A DNA stretch of 64,000 nucleotides from Glaciecola sp. UBA2563 (GCA_002340325.1 DDLV01000105.1:82828-146827); one strand, 5' to 3'; shown: positions 8,746-18,060, numbered from the stretch's first letter. Notes: generated by a model from the letters alone, not told the origin. Numbers and translations: made by a program.

Positions 8746-9564
8746 TTAAAACTGGATGTTGAGTTTGTTTAAAACTCGCTCAATTGCAGCAACTAACGCT
8801 TTATTTTTTTCGGTGCTTAATGCGTCAGGATGAGGCGCTGCAAAAGCTTGAATATCATTGTCATAGTATTGACCAGACGCGTCTGCAAACTCATCGCTAA
8901 GCGCTGCTTTAACAAGAATTTTGGCACCAATTCCAATATCTTTGCCTGATGTGCCATACGCTTCTTTTACCATATTACTGCCGAGCAATGAGGCTGGGTT
9001 GACTGCGATTATGGCCGGTGCGTTGTCACCTAACGTTTGCGATAAATGAAAACTCCACATGGTGATAGCAAGTTTACTCTGTGCATAGGCAACCGAGTCA
9101 GACAACGATGGTGCGCCTTCCAGTGCTTTAAGGCTCACTGGCGCTTGAGCGGCGGAAGATAAATTGACTACGCGGCTTCCCGCCTTCATTAGTGTTGAAA
9201 GCAGATGGGTTAACAAAAAAGGCGCAATAGTATTGACAATGAAACGCACGTCGTAGCCATCCGGCGACAGGGCGTTAGGGACTTTATACACACCCGCATT
9301 ATTGATAAGTACATCAATAGCCTCGTTATTTGCTAAGACCTCACGACTTAATTCGACAACCTCTGCAATAGTGGATAGATCTGACCTGTAGGATTCTATC
9401 GTTGCTTGTGGATATGCCACTTGTAACATTGATTTTGTATTGTCTAATTTTGTTTCATTGCGGCCGTGAATCAGCAATTTATGGCCTAATTCAGCCAGCA
9501 TTTTTGCGGTTTCCAATCCAATACCGTCTGTCGCGCCTGTTAGTAAAATAGTCTTTTTCATCAT
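8746..9564 (-). CDS. Short-chain dehydrogenase/reductase
   Basis: A 272-residue SDR of Rossmann fold. The cofactor loop is TGATDGIG at about 10-17, HGRN after strand two suggests an NADP preference, NNAG is in strand four, and YAQSK holds the catalytic Tyr and Lys. The sequence resembles the retinol-dehydrogenase/WWOX-like SDRs. Its ATG lies 31 bases downstream of the CmcJ-type gene on the same strand, so the two are probably one operon, with the SDR possibly oxidising or reducing the partner's product. The substrate is not predictable. Confidence 0.85.
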   Translation of the reverse strand: MMKKTILLTGATDGIGLETAKMLAELGHKLLIHGRNETKLDNTKSMLQVAYPQATIESYRSDLSTIAEVVELSREVLANNEAIDVLINNAGVYKVPNALSPDGYDVRFIVNTIAPFLLTHLLSTLMKAGSRVVNLSSAAQAPVSLKALEGAPSLSDSVAYAQSKLAITMWSFHLSQTLGDNAPAIIAVNPASLLGSNMVKEAYGTSGKDIGIGAKILVKAALSDEFADASGQYYDNDIQAFAAPHPDALSTEKNKALVAAIERVLNKLNIQF

Positions 9565-9595
9565 CTTGTTCTCATGCTCGTAAATTTATTTGAGG

Positions 9596-10378
9596 TCATT
9601 CAAAACGAATCAATGTTCTTGATTCGATGCTCTGTCTTGGAAATGTTGGTTGCTGTTGGTTGGTAATGTCCAATGCGCTATGCGCTAAAAACGGACGATT
9701 TTGATTGTCGTAAATATTAAAAATCACAACTTCCTCAGGCGTCATATTTGATAGATAGAACCATCGATGCGCGGGATTTGCAGCAACACCCAATATCTGC
9801 CCTTTGCGATCCGGATAAATTAGCTCGATATCCATCCAATCACTAGCACTGACTGAGTCAGGATGTATGAACCCAAGAGGTGAGTGGATAATCATATTTG
9901 CGATAGGGCGCCAAACGTTTACAAAGCCAAAGCGTCCATTGCGGTATTCATTAGCTGTGTCTTCACCTACTAAGTCGATAAGTCTTTGCAGAGCACCTGC
10001 TTCACTGTAGTCATTGTGGACGTTTCGAGCGGGTTTTCGCTCAGCTTGGACGTCATCAATCCGTACAGTGTGGTCAAACACTATTACTTCATTTGCACCA
10101 ATTCTGGATTTAAGTAACGATTTGATTTCGTTATCGTATTGAGATTGCCAATTAGCGCCTTCGTTGAAGTCGTTCACAGAAGAGGGGGCGTATTCAAAGG
10201 TGATGCCGTCCGTGTCAAAGTTGACTGATTTGCTCAGCTCCCTAATGTCTTGAACGTTTACATTAGTGCTGGTTAGCTCTGGTGAATATAAATTTCCCGC
10301 AATCCCATCGACGTCGAATAGGAATGCCTGCGGTTCATCTTTTTGAACGTGATAATTAACGGACGCTTTAACTTCCAT
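9596..10378 (-). CDS. CmcJ/NvfI-family oxidoreductase
   Basis: A 260-residue protein I assign to the CmcJ/AsaB/NvfI family on the motifs FDHTVR (101-106), NVHNDYS (119-125), FVNVWRPI (152-159) and AHRWFYLSNMTPEE (203-216). Family members include the cephamycin 7-methoxylation protein CmcJ and fungal hydroxylase/desaturases of natural-product pathways. H121, D123 and H204 could form the iron-binding triad of a 2-oxoglutarate-type oxygenase; that is inference. It heads a likely two-gene unit with the SDR at 8746 and is divergent from a LysR regulator whose spacer holds a dyad site. ATG at 10378 is preceded by GAGGAG. Confidence 0.82.
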   Translation of the reverse strand: MEVKASVNYHVQKDEPQAFLFDVDGIAGNLYSPELTSTNVNVQDIRELSKSVNFDTDGITFEYAPSSVNDFNEGANWQSQYDNEIKSLLKSRIGANEVIVFDHTVRIDDVQAERKPARNVHNDYSEAGALQRLIDLVGEDTANEYRNGRFGFVNVWRPIANMIIHSPLGFIHPDSVSASDWMDIELIYPDRKGQILGVAANPAHRWFYLSNMTPEEVVIFNIYDNQNRPFLAHSALDITNQQQPTFPRQSIESRTLIRFE

Positions 10379-10446
10379 TGAAGTACACTCCTCTTATAGC
10401 TAAAGACAGCGAGTTGTATTGATGTAAGTATTATAATTGCTCGATT

Positions 10447-10488
10447 AATCAGAATAAATATCGTATAAAGAGAATCAGTATTCTGATT
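10447..10488. promoter_or_regulatory. Probable LysR operator region
   Basis: AATCAG-TATT-CTGATT at 10473-10488 is a perfect dyad, and a half-copy AATCAGAAT occurs at 10447-10455. Both lie in the 139-bp spacer between the CmcJ-type gene and the divergent LysR gene, the usual place and symmetry of a LysR binding site. Confidence 0.5.
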
Positions 10489-10517
10489 TTAAATATAATC
10501 AAGAAGGTTGGTAAGTA

Positions 10518-11426
10518 ATGGACACAGAGGGGATAAAGCTATTTGTATTAGCTGCGGAAACACTGAACATAAGCGCAGCGGGTCAGCAGCTAGGTATTGC
10601 GCCATCTGTAGCAAGCGCAAGGTTGGCCAAATTGGAGATGAAAGTAGGCGCTGATTTGTTCCACCGCTCTACCCGAAAGGTCACTCTTTCAATCGAAGGT
10701 ATTGAATTTTTGCCTTACGCAAAAGAAATTCTTGCTCAGGAAGAAGCTGCGTTCGCTGCACTGGGAAAGGGAAAGCCAAGCGCAAGTGGGACCATTAGAT
10801 TTGCTGCGTCAAGTACCTTTGTACAACGTTTTGTTGCTCCCATACTTGCGGAATTCTTGCAGTTATACCCAGACGTGAATGTCGAATTTATGCTATCGGA
10901 TTCCCAAGTAAAACTCATAGAAGGAGGGTACGATTTGGCACTCAGAAATTATACTGCTCAGGACAGTAGTATGATTGGACGCCGTTTAGCTAATGATACG
11001 CGCGTACTTTGCGCATCTCCAGAATACCTTAAGAAATATGGGGTTCCTGAGTCACCAGAAGAACTTGTCAATCACCAGCTCTTGGTATTTATGAATACTA
11101 AACCAAGAAAACTAATCGCAAAAGAAGGAAAAAGAGAGTGCGCTTATCCGCCGCCTAACAGTAAACCACGAGTGATTTTTGATGATGGCGCAAGTATGCG
11201 TCTCGCAGCCATAGCGGGCAGTGGAATATGCATGAGTTCAATGTGGAATATTCATGATGAACTTAAAAGTGGCCAGCTAACGCGTGTTTTACCTGAATAT
11301 GTTATCGACGACAATGCTGCGGTTTGGTTAGTCTATCCAAAGTCTAATGTGCTAACCTCGAAAGTCCGCGTCTTCATCGATTTCTTGGTTGATAAAATTG
11401 GTGAACTGCCAATATGGCAGAAGTAG
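10518..11426 (+). CDS. LysR-family transcriptional regulator
   Basis: A 302-residue LysR regulator. The N-terminal winged helix-turn-helix covers about 1-60 (LNISAAGQQLGIAPSVASARLAKLE style recognition helix; FHRSTRKVTLS wing), followed by a periplasmic-binding-like effector domain from about 90. The variant resembles the AaeR/DmlR/CrgA-like branch with FAASSTFVQRFVAP. It is divergent from the CmcJ-SDR unit and most likely controls it and itself through the dyad at 10473-10488. The effector is unknown. Confidence 0.88.
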   Translation: MDTEGIKLFVLAAETLNISAAGQQLGIAPSVASARLAKLEMKVGADLFHRSTRKVTLSIEGIEFLPYAKEILAQEEAAFAALGKGKPSASGTIRFAASSTFVQRFVAPILAEFLQLYPDVNVEFMLSDSQVKLIEGGYDLALRNYTAQDSSMIGRRLANDTRVLCASPEYLKKYGVPESPEELVNHQLLVFMNTKPRKLIAKEGKRECAYPPPNSKPRVIFDDGASMRLAAIAGSGICMSSMWNIHDELKSGQLTRVLPEYVIDDNAAVWLVYPKSNVLTSKVRVFIDFLVDKIGELPIWQK

Positions 11427-11457
11427 ACTGACAAAATGTTGTATTTTCGGGGGTAAT

Positions 11458-12078
11458 ATGAGAAAAGTCACACCTTACAGAAGCATTAGTGGCGCCTTAA
11501 AGTCTATTGACAATGGTGGGCGTTTTTTCAATTTGATGAGTAAGGCCGACGACGGTATCGTCACAGACGCAGAATTAGCAAAGGCTGCCGGTGTTTATCG
11601 AAACGCCGCCAAAATGCATTTGTTTTTAAAGATGTCGATAATGGACTTGTCTGAGACTGACCGAATTACGTCAGCCTTTTCGCCTGAACTACGTCGCAAG
11701 TATAAAGATAACAAACCATTAGTGATAACGCCTCGAGAGGGAAACGATTTAAGCTTGGTAGGCAGAGCAGTCATAGTTTCAGGGATTCCAAAATACCTCA
11801 AGTCCAAGACGGAATTTTCTGGGTTTATAATGGTTCCGATTATGGTCAATAATGTGATGACTATGATGATGATACCCATCATGGACCAATACGACGTCTA
11901 CGAAATATATAATGATAAAAGCGACAGTGTTTTTCTTGTTGCTCACGCGCGTTCTTCAAAAAAATTTCCAGAGAAATTAACTAGACTTGGCGGTTTTTTA
12001 AAGGAACTTAAAAAAGAGAAAGACGCGAATAACGCAGACAGTGTTTTTTTAGATACGTGTTATTACACGCCTCTCTAA
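11458..12078 (+). CDS. Hypothetical protein with an EF-hand-like N-terminal segment
   Basis: I do not recognise this 206-residue protein. I start it at ATG 11458, which has GGGGG five bases upstream; the frame is open further into the LysR gene but that extension would be artefactual. Residues about 25-45 (SKADDGIVTDAELAKAAGVYR) look like a single EF-hand or a helix-turn-helix-like segment. The middle holds a hydrophobic methionine-rich stretch (VNNVMTMMMIPIMDQYDVYE) and the C-terminus is Lys-rich. It has no signal peptide. It starts 31 bases after the LysR stop, so it may be cotranscribed with it. Confidence 0.5.
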   Translation: MRKVTPYRSISGALKSIDNGGRFFNLMSKADDGIVTDAELAKAAGVYRNAAKMHLFLKMSIMDLSETDRITSAFSPELRRKYKDNKPLVITPREGNDLSLVGRAVIVSGIPKYLKSKTEFSGFIMVPIMVNNVMTMMMIPIMDQYDVYEIYNDKSDSVFLVAHARSSKKFPEKLTRLGGFLKELKKEKDANNADSVFLDTCYYTPL

Positions 12079-12425
12079 AACACTGATTGTCTTGCAAAGG
12101 GTTAACTCATAAGGACTTCTTTTCAAACGTTAGGGCTCCATAAAGGTTCGATTAAGGCTAGGATTTACGCACTTGAAGAGAAAAAGCGGCAAGAGGCTTG
12201 TATTTACCATTCAGGATCAGATTAATTTTTTTGATTTACATAATAATGTAGTCGTTGTGTGAAGTATTTTACAATGCACGTAACTACAGCATATTTGCAG
12301 TCGCTTTGAATCCTTCGGTCACTTTGCATTTGCTAAAATCTGTATTTCACTGCGTTCAATTTTCATGGATTTCAATAAATACAAACCACCACAAATGAGA
12401 GCGTATTTTTTATGATAGGGAAGTT
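12079..12425. other. Intergenic region, no gene seen
   Basis: About 350 bp with short stop-broken frames and an AT-rich stretch near 12220-12250. Nothing coding, no clear terminator and no repeat could be supported. The promoter of the phosphatase gene at 12426 presumably lies in its right end. Confidence 0.4.
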
Positions 12426-12956
12426 ATGAAAATTCTTTTAACAAGACACGGGCATACAAATTTTAATGAACTAGGCCTTTGCAACGCGGATCCATCGGTT
12501 GACGTATTTCTAACAAAAAAGGGAATTGAACAAGCGGAGTCGCTTAGGTTTCGTCTTGAAAAATATTCTATTCAAACAGTCTATGTGTCCGACTTACCCA
12601 GAACGAGTGAGACGGCTCATTATTGTGTTCCAAATCACGACTCGATAATTCAAGATGATAGACTATCAGATATAAAAACTGGTTTTGAAAGTAGGCCGGT
12701 TCAAGATTTTTTAGATTTTATTAAGGTGAAGCCATTGTCAATAAAAGCGCCTGGCGGCGAATCGTTTTATGACGTAAAAGCTAGGGTGCACTCATTTATC
12801 GATACTCTCCTACAAAGCGGCAATGAATGCGTTCTAATAATAACCCATATGGATCCAGCGAAAATAATCGCCGGTTTCTTTCAAGGGCTCACCGATTCAG
12901 AAATATGGGATCTAGAAATAGATAACTGTACTCTTCTAGAGTTTCATGATTTGTGA
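12426..12956 (+). CDS. Histidine phosphatase family protein
   Basis: A 176-residue member of the phosphoglycerate-mutase-like superfamily (branch 1). The catalytic motif is TRHGHT at 6-11, with H8 the phospho-acceptor. SDLPRTSETA provides the second arginine, and ITHMDPAK supplies the second catalytic His, with MDP in place of the usual GG. Acts on a small phosphate ester or phospho-His protein that cannot be named. Length is normal. RBS AGGGAAG lies just upstream of ATG 12426. It is isolated from clear operon partners. Confidence 0.82.
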   Translation: MKILLTRHGHTNFNELGLCNADPSVDVFLTKKGIEQAESLRFRLEKYSIQTVYVSDLPRTSETAHYCVPNHDSIIQDDRLSDIKTGFESRPVQDFLDFIKVKPLSIKAPGGESFYDVKARVHSFIDTLLQSGNECVLIITHMDPAKIIAGFFQGLTDSEIWDLEIDNCTLLEFHDL

Positions 12957-13031
12957 GTAGGGCAATAGATAATCAGGCAGCTAAGGGTCTTTAACCCTCA
13001 ACCATAGTAATGCAATTGACGCAGGGAAACG

Positions 13032-13352
13032 ATGAAAGAACTTCAAACATTTGGTCTCGTTATTACACTCTTTGGTTGGCTAATTCTTGTTTATACGTTT
13101 TCAAACCTGGACCCAAACATGTCATATTCAGCTGGCGCAGCGACAATGTTACCGGTAGTCACTATTTTTCCCATTTGGATTTTGTTGTCTTTTTTGTCAA
13201 TAGTTCCTACATCGATTGCCTTGCTATGGCCGAAAGTCAGACAACACTCCCAATTCAAAGGTGCTTTTTGGTATGGCATCTGGTGCATCAATGGCATGGT
13301 TTCAATATTTTACGTATTCGTTTTTTTTGGACTACGTTTATTATTTTTATAG
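13032..13352 (+). CDS. Small hypothetical membrane protein
   Basis: 106 residues with three hydrophobic segments at about 5-22, 40-60 and 82-103, separated by short polar loops. ATG at 13032 is preceded by AGGGA at good spacing, which supports this frame over the overlapping one at 13010. I do not recognise the family. It is probably an inner-membrane protein. The next gene encodes another multi-span protein (DUF3667). Confidence 0.6.
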   Translation: MKELQTFGLVITLFGWLILVYTFSNLDPNMSYSAGAATMLPVVTIFPIWILLSFLSIVPTSIALLWPKVRQHSQFKGAFWYGIWCINGMVSIFYVFVFFGLRLLFL

Positions 13353-13468
13353 ATGTCTAAAAATGTTTTCAAATACAAGTTAATTGTGGTGACTTTACAC
13401 ATGTAAAAGAGGGTTTTTGACTAAACTGTCAGTGACTGCCTTTCTTGCTATAGCGACCTTATTTCAAG

Positions 13469-14259
13469 ATGCCTTTTCACAGGATTAATATCAAGTTGAA
13501 TAACAAAATAGAATGCAAAAACTGTGGTCACATGTTTGAGGGGAGCTTTTGCAATAAGTGTGGACAAAAAGCGAGCGTTGGTAAGATTGATGCAAACTAC
13601 TTCATCTACAACATTATTAAAAATCAGATTCAGTTCGAATTTGGTATTTTTAAACGGTAAAAGACCTAAGTTTGAGGCCTGGACCGGCAATTCGCGATTT
13701 TTTGTCAGGTAAACGAAAACGATACGTCAATCCTATTTCTTATCTTTTACTCGCGTCTGCTGCATATGTATTGATTCTCCACTTTTTGGGGCTAAATACC
13801 TTTTTTGAAGACGTTACGTTAGGGTTTGCCGAGGGCGCTGCGGATAAAAATGATTCGCAAGCATCTACGTCAATGTTTATTCAAGCGCTGAATGTTGTAT
13901 CCAAAAACCATACATATGGGCTGTTGCTTACTCTGCCTTTATTTGCGCTTAATTCATATCTAATTTTTATGCGAGAGAAATATAGTTACTTTGAACACCT
14001 TGTCATAAATATGTATATCACTGGTCAGCAAATGCTGATTTACTTAACAGCAGCCTTTCTTGTCGTCAAAGATACTTTTACAGAAGCTATTCCATTGCCC
14101 CTTGGGATGGCATTTAACTGTGTTGTCTTGTACCAGATTTTCACATCTTATCCACCGGTAACCAGGATCCTGTATTCTATAGCCACCTACCTGTTGTTTT
14201 ACGTTCAGATTTTTCTGCTTGCGCTAATTGTTGCAGTGTTACTTTACGTCACTAAATAA
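13469..14259 (+). pseudogene. DUF3667 zinc-ribbon membrane protein, frameshifted
   Basis: Two consecutive frames together make one DUF3667 protein. The first (from ATG 13469) has the zinc ribbon CKNCGHMFEGSFCNKCGQK and runs to EFGIFK. It then meets TAA at 13658. In the next frame the sequence continues as TVKDLSLRPGPAIRDFLSGKR, the conserved family segment, and on through KRYVNPISYLLLASAAYVLIL and three more membrane helices to 14259. One extra A in the TTTTTAAAC run at 13646-13655 would restore a continuous reading frame. No other damage is seen, so this is either a very recent mutation or a sequence error. The function of DUF3667 is unknown. Confidence 0.8.
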
Positions 14260-14430
14260 GCCGTTTTGGGTTGTTGAATCCTTGGAATTGATATAATCGT
14301 TATTGATAAGACATATTTAGTATTATATTCAAAATCGAAATTCTGATTGTTTTATCTGCTTGTTTATTCCACTTTTAAGGAGGTATAGAGTTGCGTCATT
14401 ATTATTTTCTTTTGTTTACGGAGAAAAGAC

Positions 14431-15372
14431 ATGACAGATATGGCGACTACCACCAACGATAAAATGAAAAGCGCTCTTTTGAAAGCGCGAGCAATTGATC
14501 TTCCATCAAGAGATGAAACACTTCGACGCTCGTATAAAGTACAGGATTTTTGGCGTGCTAACGCTGCTATGCTTGTAAACGCATGGCGAGAATGGGAAGC
14601 AGCAAAAAACACACATCGTTTTCCTTTAAATGATTCACTACTGGATCCGAATTTGCGAGACGCTGTAAATGCGGCATGGCAAGAGCCTGACAAAGAAACA
14701 CTGGTGAAAACGTTATGGAAAGAAGTGTCAGATGGTGTTTTTGAGGCACAGTTTTTTGACCCTTCGAAGTTACAAGAGTTGAGAGGTTATCTGGAAACCA
14801 CTGCCAATTCTGGTATCCCTGCGAGAGCGCCTTATGGCATTGCCTTAAACAGACACGGTGTCATGCTTGACCCGCGCTCCGAAGGCTATCTTGCAGCGCC
14901 TGCGTTTCAAGACTTTTATCAGGTGCTCATGAGTTATTATATGCGCCCCATAGCAAGACTTTTGTTTCCAGGTGTTACAGGCTATGACAGCCAAACATTC
15001 GGATTTACTATTCAATATCAGTCTGGGATGGATACATCGTTGCAACCCCATACTGATGCTAGTGCGGCAACTTTAAACATCAACATGAATTTGCCTGACG
15101 AACCGTTTACCGGATCTCAAGTTGATTTTTATGACCGCAAAAAGAACAAGGTGGAACGAGTGGTCTTTGAGCCGGGTAGGGCATTGATACACAGAGGAAA
15201 TGTGCTTCATACTGCACAGCCGATTACGAGTGGAACACGCTCGAATATGGTATTGTGGCTGTACGGTAAACAAATGCAGATCCCGCCTCAACATATGTCA
15301 ACAAAGCAGGATGTTGCTGACGTCCGATGGCGACAGTCGATGGAAGCGCTTGATACGTATGCGCCATTTTAG
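14431..15372 (+). CDS. 2-oxoglutarate/Fe(II)-dependent oxygenase-like protein
   Basis: A 313-residue protein whose C-terminal half has the double-stranded beta-helix signature: PHTDAS (H207, D209), the distal histidine in HRGNVLHTAQPI (H260), and R270 in TSGTRSNMVLWLYG as 2-oxoglutarate ligand. The phrase GRALIHRGNVLHTA resembles procollagen-lysine-hydroxylase/OGFOD2-type oxygenases. The N-terminal 100 residues are helical and unassigned. It has no signal peptide, so it acts in the cytoplasm. ATG 14431 has GGAGAAAAGAC upstream. The substrate is unknown. It is followed 74 bases later by a DUF4437 cupin in the same direction. Confidence 0.78.
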   Translation: MTDMATTTNDKMKSALLKARAIDLPSRDETLRRSYKVQDFWRANAAMLVNAWREWEAAKNTHRFPLNDSLLDPNLRDAVNAAWQEPDKETLVKTLWKEVSDGVFEAQFFDPSKLQELRGYLETTANSGIPARAPYGIALNRHGVMLDPRSEGYLAAPAFQDFYQVLMSYYMRPIARLLFPGVTGYDSQTFGFTIQYQSGMDTSLQPHTDASAATLNINMNLPDEPFTGSQVDFYDRKKNKVERVVFEPGRALIHRGNVLHTAQPITSGTRSNMVLWLYGKQMQIPPQHMSTKQDVADVRWRQSMEALDTYAPF

Positions 15373-15446
15373 GGCGATGCCAATGTTATATGCTAAAACT
15401 TTGACTAACATACGGTGAAAAAACCAAACCGAGGATCGTCGATACG

Positions 15447-16262
15447 GTGAAACAGATCAAGATAGCCGTCGTTCTAATAGTATTATTCCTAACGTATGCT
15501 AGTAATGCCGCTAAATCCCCGTCTCTAAAGGTGATTGCGGCAGAGAACGTTGAGTGGGGATACCTCAACCCGTTAAGAGGAAAACTGAGTCCGGGTGCTG
15601 CTAATCTATGGGGTGATAGAACAACAGATGATGCAACCGGCATGTTGGTTCGCTTTAACAAGGGATTTGAGTCCCCGCCACATATTCATAATATTACCTA
15701 CCGTGGCGTCGTTATTAATGGCCTACTGCACAATGCCGCGCCAAAGGCTGAAAAATTTTGGATGCCAACGGGTTCTTATTGGACACAACCCGCTGGGCAC
15801 AATCATACGACTGCTGCTAATAGTGAGAGCAACTTAATCTATTTAGAAATTGAATCAGGACCTTATTTAGTGCTGCCGTCCAAAGAAGCATTTGATAATG
15901 GAGAAAAAGCATTAAACCTGCATAGAGATAACATTGTCTGGCTAGAAAGCGAGGAGCTCTCCTTTGTACACGTTGAGGGTGTAAAAGTAACGCGACTATG
16001 GAAGTCTGCTGATGGGATAAGCGGTTCATTGGTAAAATTGCCTGCGCGCACACAAATCAGCCTCTTAACATCAGCTACAGAATTTCGAGTAGTTCAGATA
16101 CTTGGGACCGTAGACTACCATTCTAAAGACTGGCCAAAGACACAGCTTGCTCCAGGTAGTTATATTGAGTCGACTGGTGAATATGCGCATGTTTTTAACA
16201 ATACCCGAGATACTGATTCGGTAATTTATATTCGTAAAAATGACGCGTTTACAATCAAATAA
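15447..16262 (+). CDS. DUF4437 cupin-like exported protein
   Basis: A 271-residue protein with an N-terminal signal peptide (KIAVVLIVLFLTYASNA). The mature part has two cupin-like repeats. The first contains PPHIHNITYRGVVINGLLHN and PAGHNHTTAA, with histidines placed as cupin metal ligands; the second has lost most histidines (ESTGEYAHVFNN). This matches the DUF4437 family, whose function is not established. The start is GTG at 15447 with GAGGA 11 bases upstream. It is likely periplasmic. Confidence 0.78.
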   Translation: MKQIKIAVVLIVLFLTYASNAAKSPSLKVIAAENVEWGYLNPLRGKLSPGAANLWGDRTTDDATGMLVRFNKGFESPPHIHNITYRGVVINGLLHNAAPKAEKFWMPTGSYWTQPAGHNHTTAANSESNLIYLEIESGPYLVLPSKEAFDNGEKALNLHRDNIVWLESEELSFVHVEGVKVTRLWKSADGISGSLVKLPARTQISLLTSATEFRVVQILGTVDYHSKDWPKTQLAPGSYIESTGEYAHVFNNTRDTDSVIYIRKNDAFTIK

Positions 16263-16307
16263 TGGTTAGACAAAACAAGAGCGTGGGGACTAAACAGCAA
16301 TCATTTC

Positions 16308-17948
16308 CTAGGCAAATGCTTCTTTGATTTCGGCCTGCATGTTTTCGAATTTCTTCAAGTGGGTCGCTTTTAACGGCATGTTTTGAATAAACCGATGAAT
16401 AGCTTTAGCTTCATCGACATGTTCATTTTCTGGCGTTTTTGATGATTTGATGAGCTTAATAAGCGATTGTAAAAGGTTTAAATTGACACCAATGTTGAGT
16501 GGGCTGATATTTTTTGCGCTGATGAACTCTTCATATGCCTGGTGAAAATTGCCTTGGCTATAAAGTTCGATGCCTTTCTTGTTATGAAGTATGTAATCGT
16601 CGCGTTTCTCAGCATTATTTTTCATTACTAACTCAACTTGATGAGCAATACTTGGATCTAGATGCTCTATGTTTTCTCCCAATAGGGTAGAGAGTTTTGT
16701 AGCTTCTTCAAAATCACCAAGATCGAGCATTAATTTCAGGCTGTCAGGTGCCATACTGATGGGGTAGTCGGGGAATTCATTTTCGATTTGAATTTGTACA
16801 TTTTCCAGCGTCCGCTTTGCTTCAGTTGTTTTCCCTTCAATGAACTCCATTCTGGCATGAACGAGGTTTTCAAAGATTTCGAAATTGAAACCCTCTTCAT
16901 TTTCAGCTTCACTGGTTTGCACTCGTTGCATTGTCAACGAAGCTTCTTGTAAAAATCTGTTTTTTTCTTTTTTCTCATTCGAGTGTTCAGCAACATCAAG
17001 AATGCTTCTTATGTAACTGCACATGTGATTGACATTCTTATGCACGGACCGTTGTGATAGCTCGTAAATCGAGCGAGAGCTTGTCATCGCTATGTCGTAG
17101 TTATCATTTTCTCTAGAAATCTTGCATACCTTAAAGTGTCTATCTATTGATAATGGCGACAGTTCAAGTGCGTCTTGTATATATTTTAACGCGTCTGATT
17201 TCTTTTCGGACAAAAGCAATGCTTCAGCAACAATATCATATGCCTCTACCGTATTTCTCGATTGCTCTATGACTTTTTTCCCCAAAGAAATTGCCTGTTG
17301 GTAATTGCTCAATAGAAGCTGAGTTTTTGCCATTGCTACTGCTGCCCAGTGCATAGGACGTTCATCGAGAATTTGCTGTAGTAGTTGTTCAGCCGCGGTG
17401 AATTTTTTTGTTCTCCAATAAAGTTGTACCAAGTACTTTAAAAGTTGAGAGGTGTAGCGCGGTTCGGTTTCTAAAAAATGTTTACAGGTCTGTATGGCTA
17501 AATCGAATTTATTGTGCGCAATTTGACTGTACAGGGCAGACAACGTCGTTCTTCTCATCAGCGCGCGTGAAATTCTCGAATTCAACTGCGCTTGTGAAAA
17601 TGGTTTTATTAAATAATCGTCGGGTTGTTTTTCAATTGACCCAAGAACTAATGAGCGAGAACTTTCGCCACTGATCATAATAAAAACTGTCGAGGGTTTT
17701 ACAATTTTGCTGTTTCTTACTTCCTCCAGAAATTCAAATCCATTTTTGCGTTTAACACCAAGGTGCAAATCACACACGATAATATCGATTGTATTCGTCC
17801 TACACGCGCGCAGCCCAGCTTCAGCGCTTTGTTCGCATATGACCTTGCCTGCACCGAGATTAGATAGCAAGCCTTTCAGCAAAAGCATAAAGGGTCTTCT
17901 ATCCTCAACGACTAAGCACGTTTTATTTGAATAATCTAGTTTTTCCAT
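16308..17948 (-). CDS. Response regulator with TPR output domain
   Basis: About 546 residues. The N-terminal receiver domain (about 5-125) has the acidic pair VVEDR, the phospho-acceptor Asp in CDLHLG (D60 from this start), and YLIKPF with the conserved Lys. The remainder is a run of helical repeats (FDLAIQTCKHFLETEPRY, AVAMAKTQLLLSNYQQAI, ALKYIQDALELSPLS) typical of TPR. There is no DNA-binding or enzymatic output domain, so signalling is presumably by protein-protein contact. I choose the ATG at 17946-17948; a TTG at 17963 is less likely. No cognate kinase adjoins it; the nearest candidate is the small kinase at 24663. Confidence 0.85.
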   Translation of the reverse strand: MEKLDYSNKTCLVVEDRRPFMLLLKGLLSNLGAGKVICEQSAEAGLRACRTNTIDIIVCDLHLGVKRKNGFEFLEEVRNSKIVKPSTVFIMISGESSRSLVLGSIEKQPDDYLIKPFSQAQLNSRISRALMRRTTLSALYSQIAHNKFDLAIQTCKHFLETEPRYTSQLLKYLVQLYWRTKKFTAAEQLLQQILDERPMHWAAVAMAKTQLLLSNYQQAISLGKKVIEQSRNTVEAYDIVAEALLLSEKKSDALKYIQDALELSPLSIDRHFKVCKISRENDNYDIAMTSSRSIYELSQRSVHKNVNHMCSYIRSILDVAEHSNEKKEKNRFLQEASLTMQRVQTSEAENEEGFNFEIFENLVHARMEFIEGKTTEAKRTLENVQIQIENEFPDYPISMAPDSLKLMLDLGDFEEATKLSTLLGENIEHLDPSIAHQVELVMKNNAEKRDDYILHNKKGIELYSQGNFHQAYEEFISAKNISPLNIGVNLNLLQSLIKLIKSSKTPENEHVDEAKAIHRFIQNMPLKATHLKKFENMQAEIKEAFA

Positions 17949-18060
17949 TTGGACCAAAAACAAACTCGATAATTATGTATCGAAAGAATTTTAAGATGGC
18001 TTGAGTAATTTCGTCTGCTTGCCGATAGATTTTTTACTATCGGCGATCAAACTTGAAAAT

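Noticed and set aside
11389..11457. Extended N-terminus of the 11.4 kb hypothetical protein
   Set aside because: The extension overlaps the LysR gene and the ATG at 11458 has its own GGGGG ribosome site.
13010..13360. 116-codon ORF overlapping the 106-residue membrane protein in another frame
   Set aside because: The frame at 13032 has a good ribosome site and clean membrane helices; the other is a shadow.
13646..13655. Programmed -1 frameshift at TTTAAAC in the DUF3667 gene
   Set aside because: In the zero frame the codons are TTT-AAA, so tandem slippage would give a mismatched first base; a one-base deletion explains the data better.
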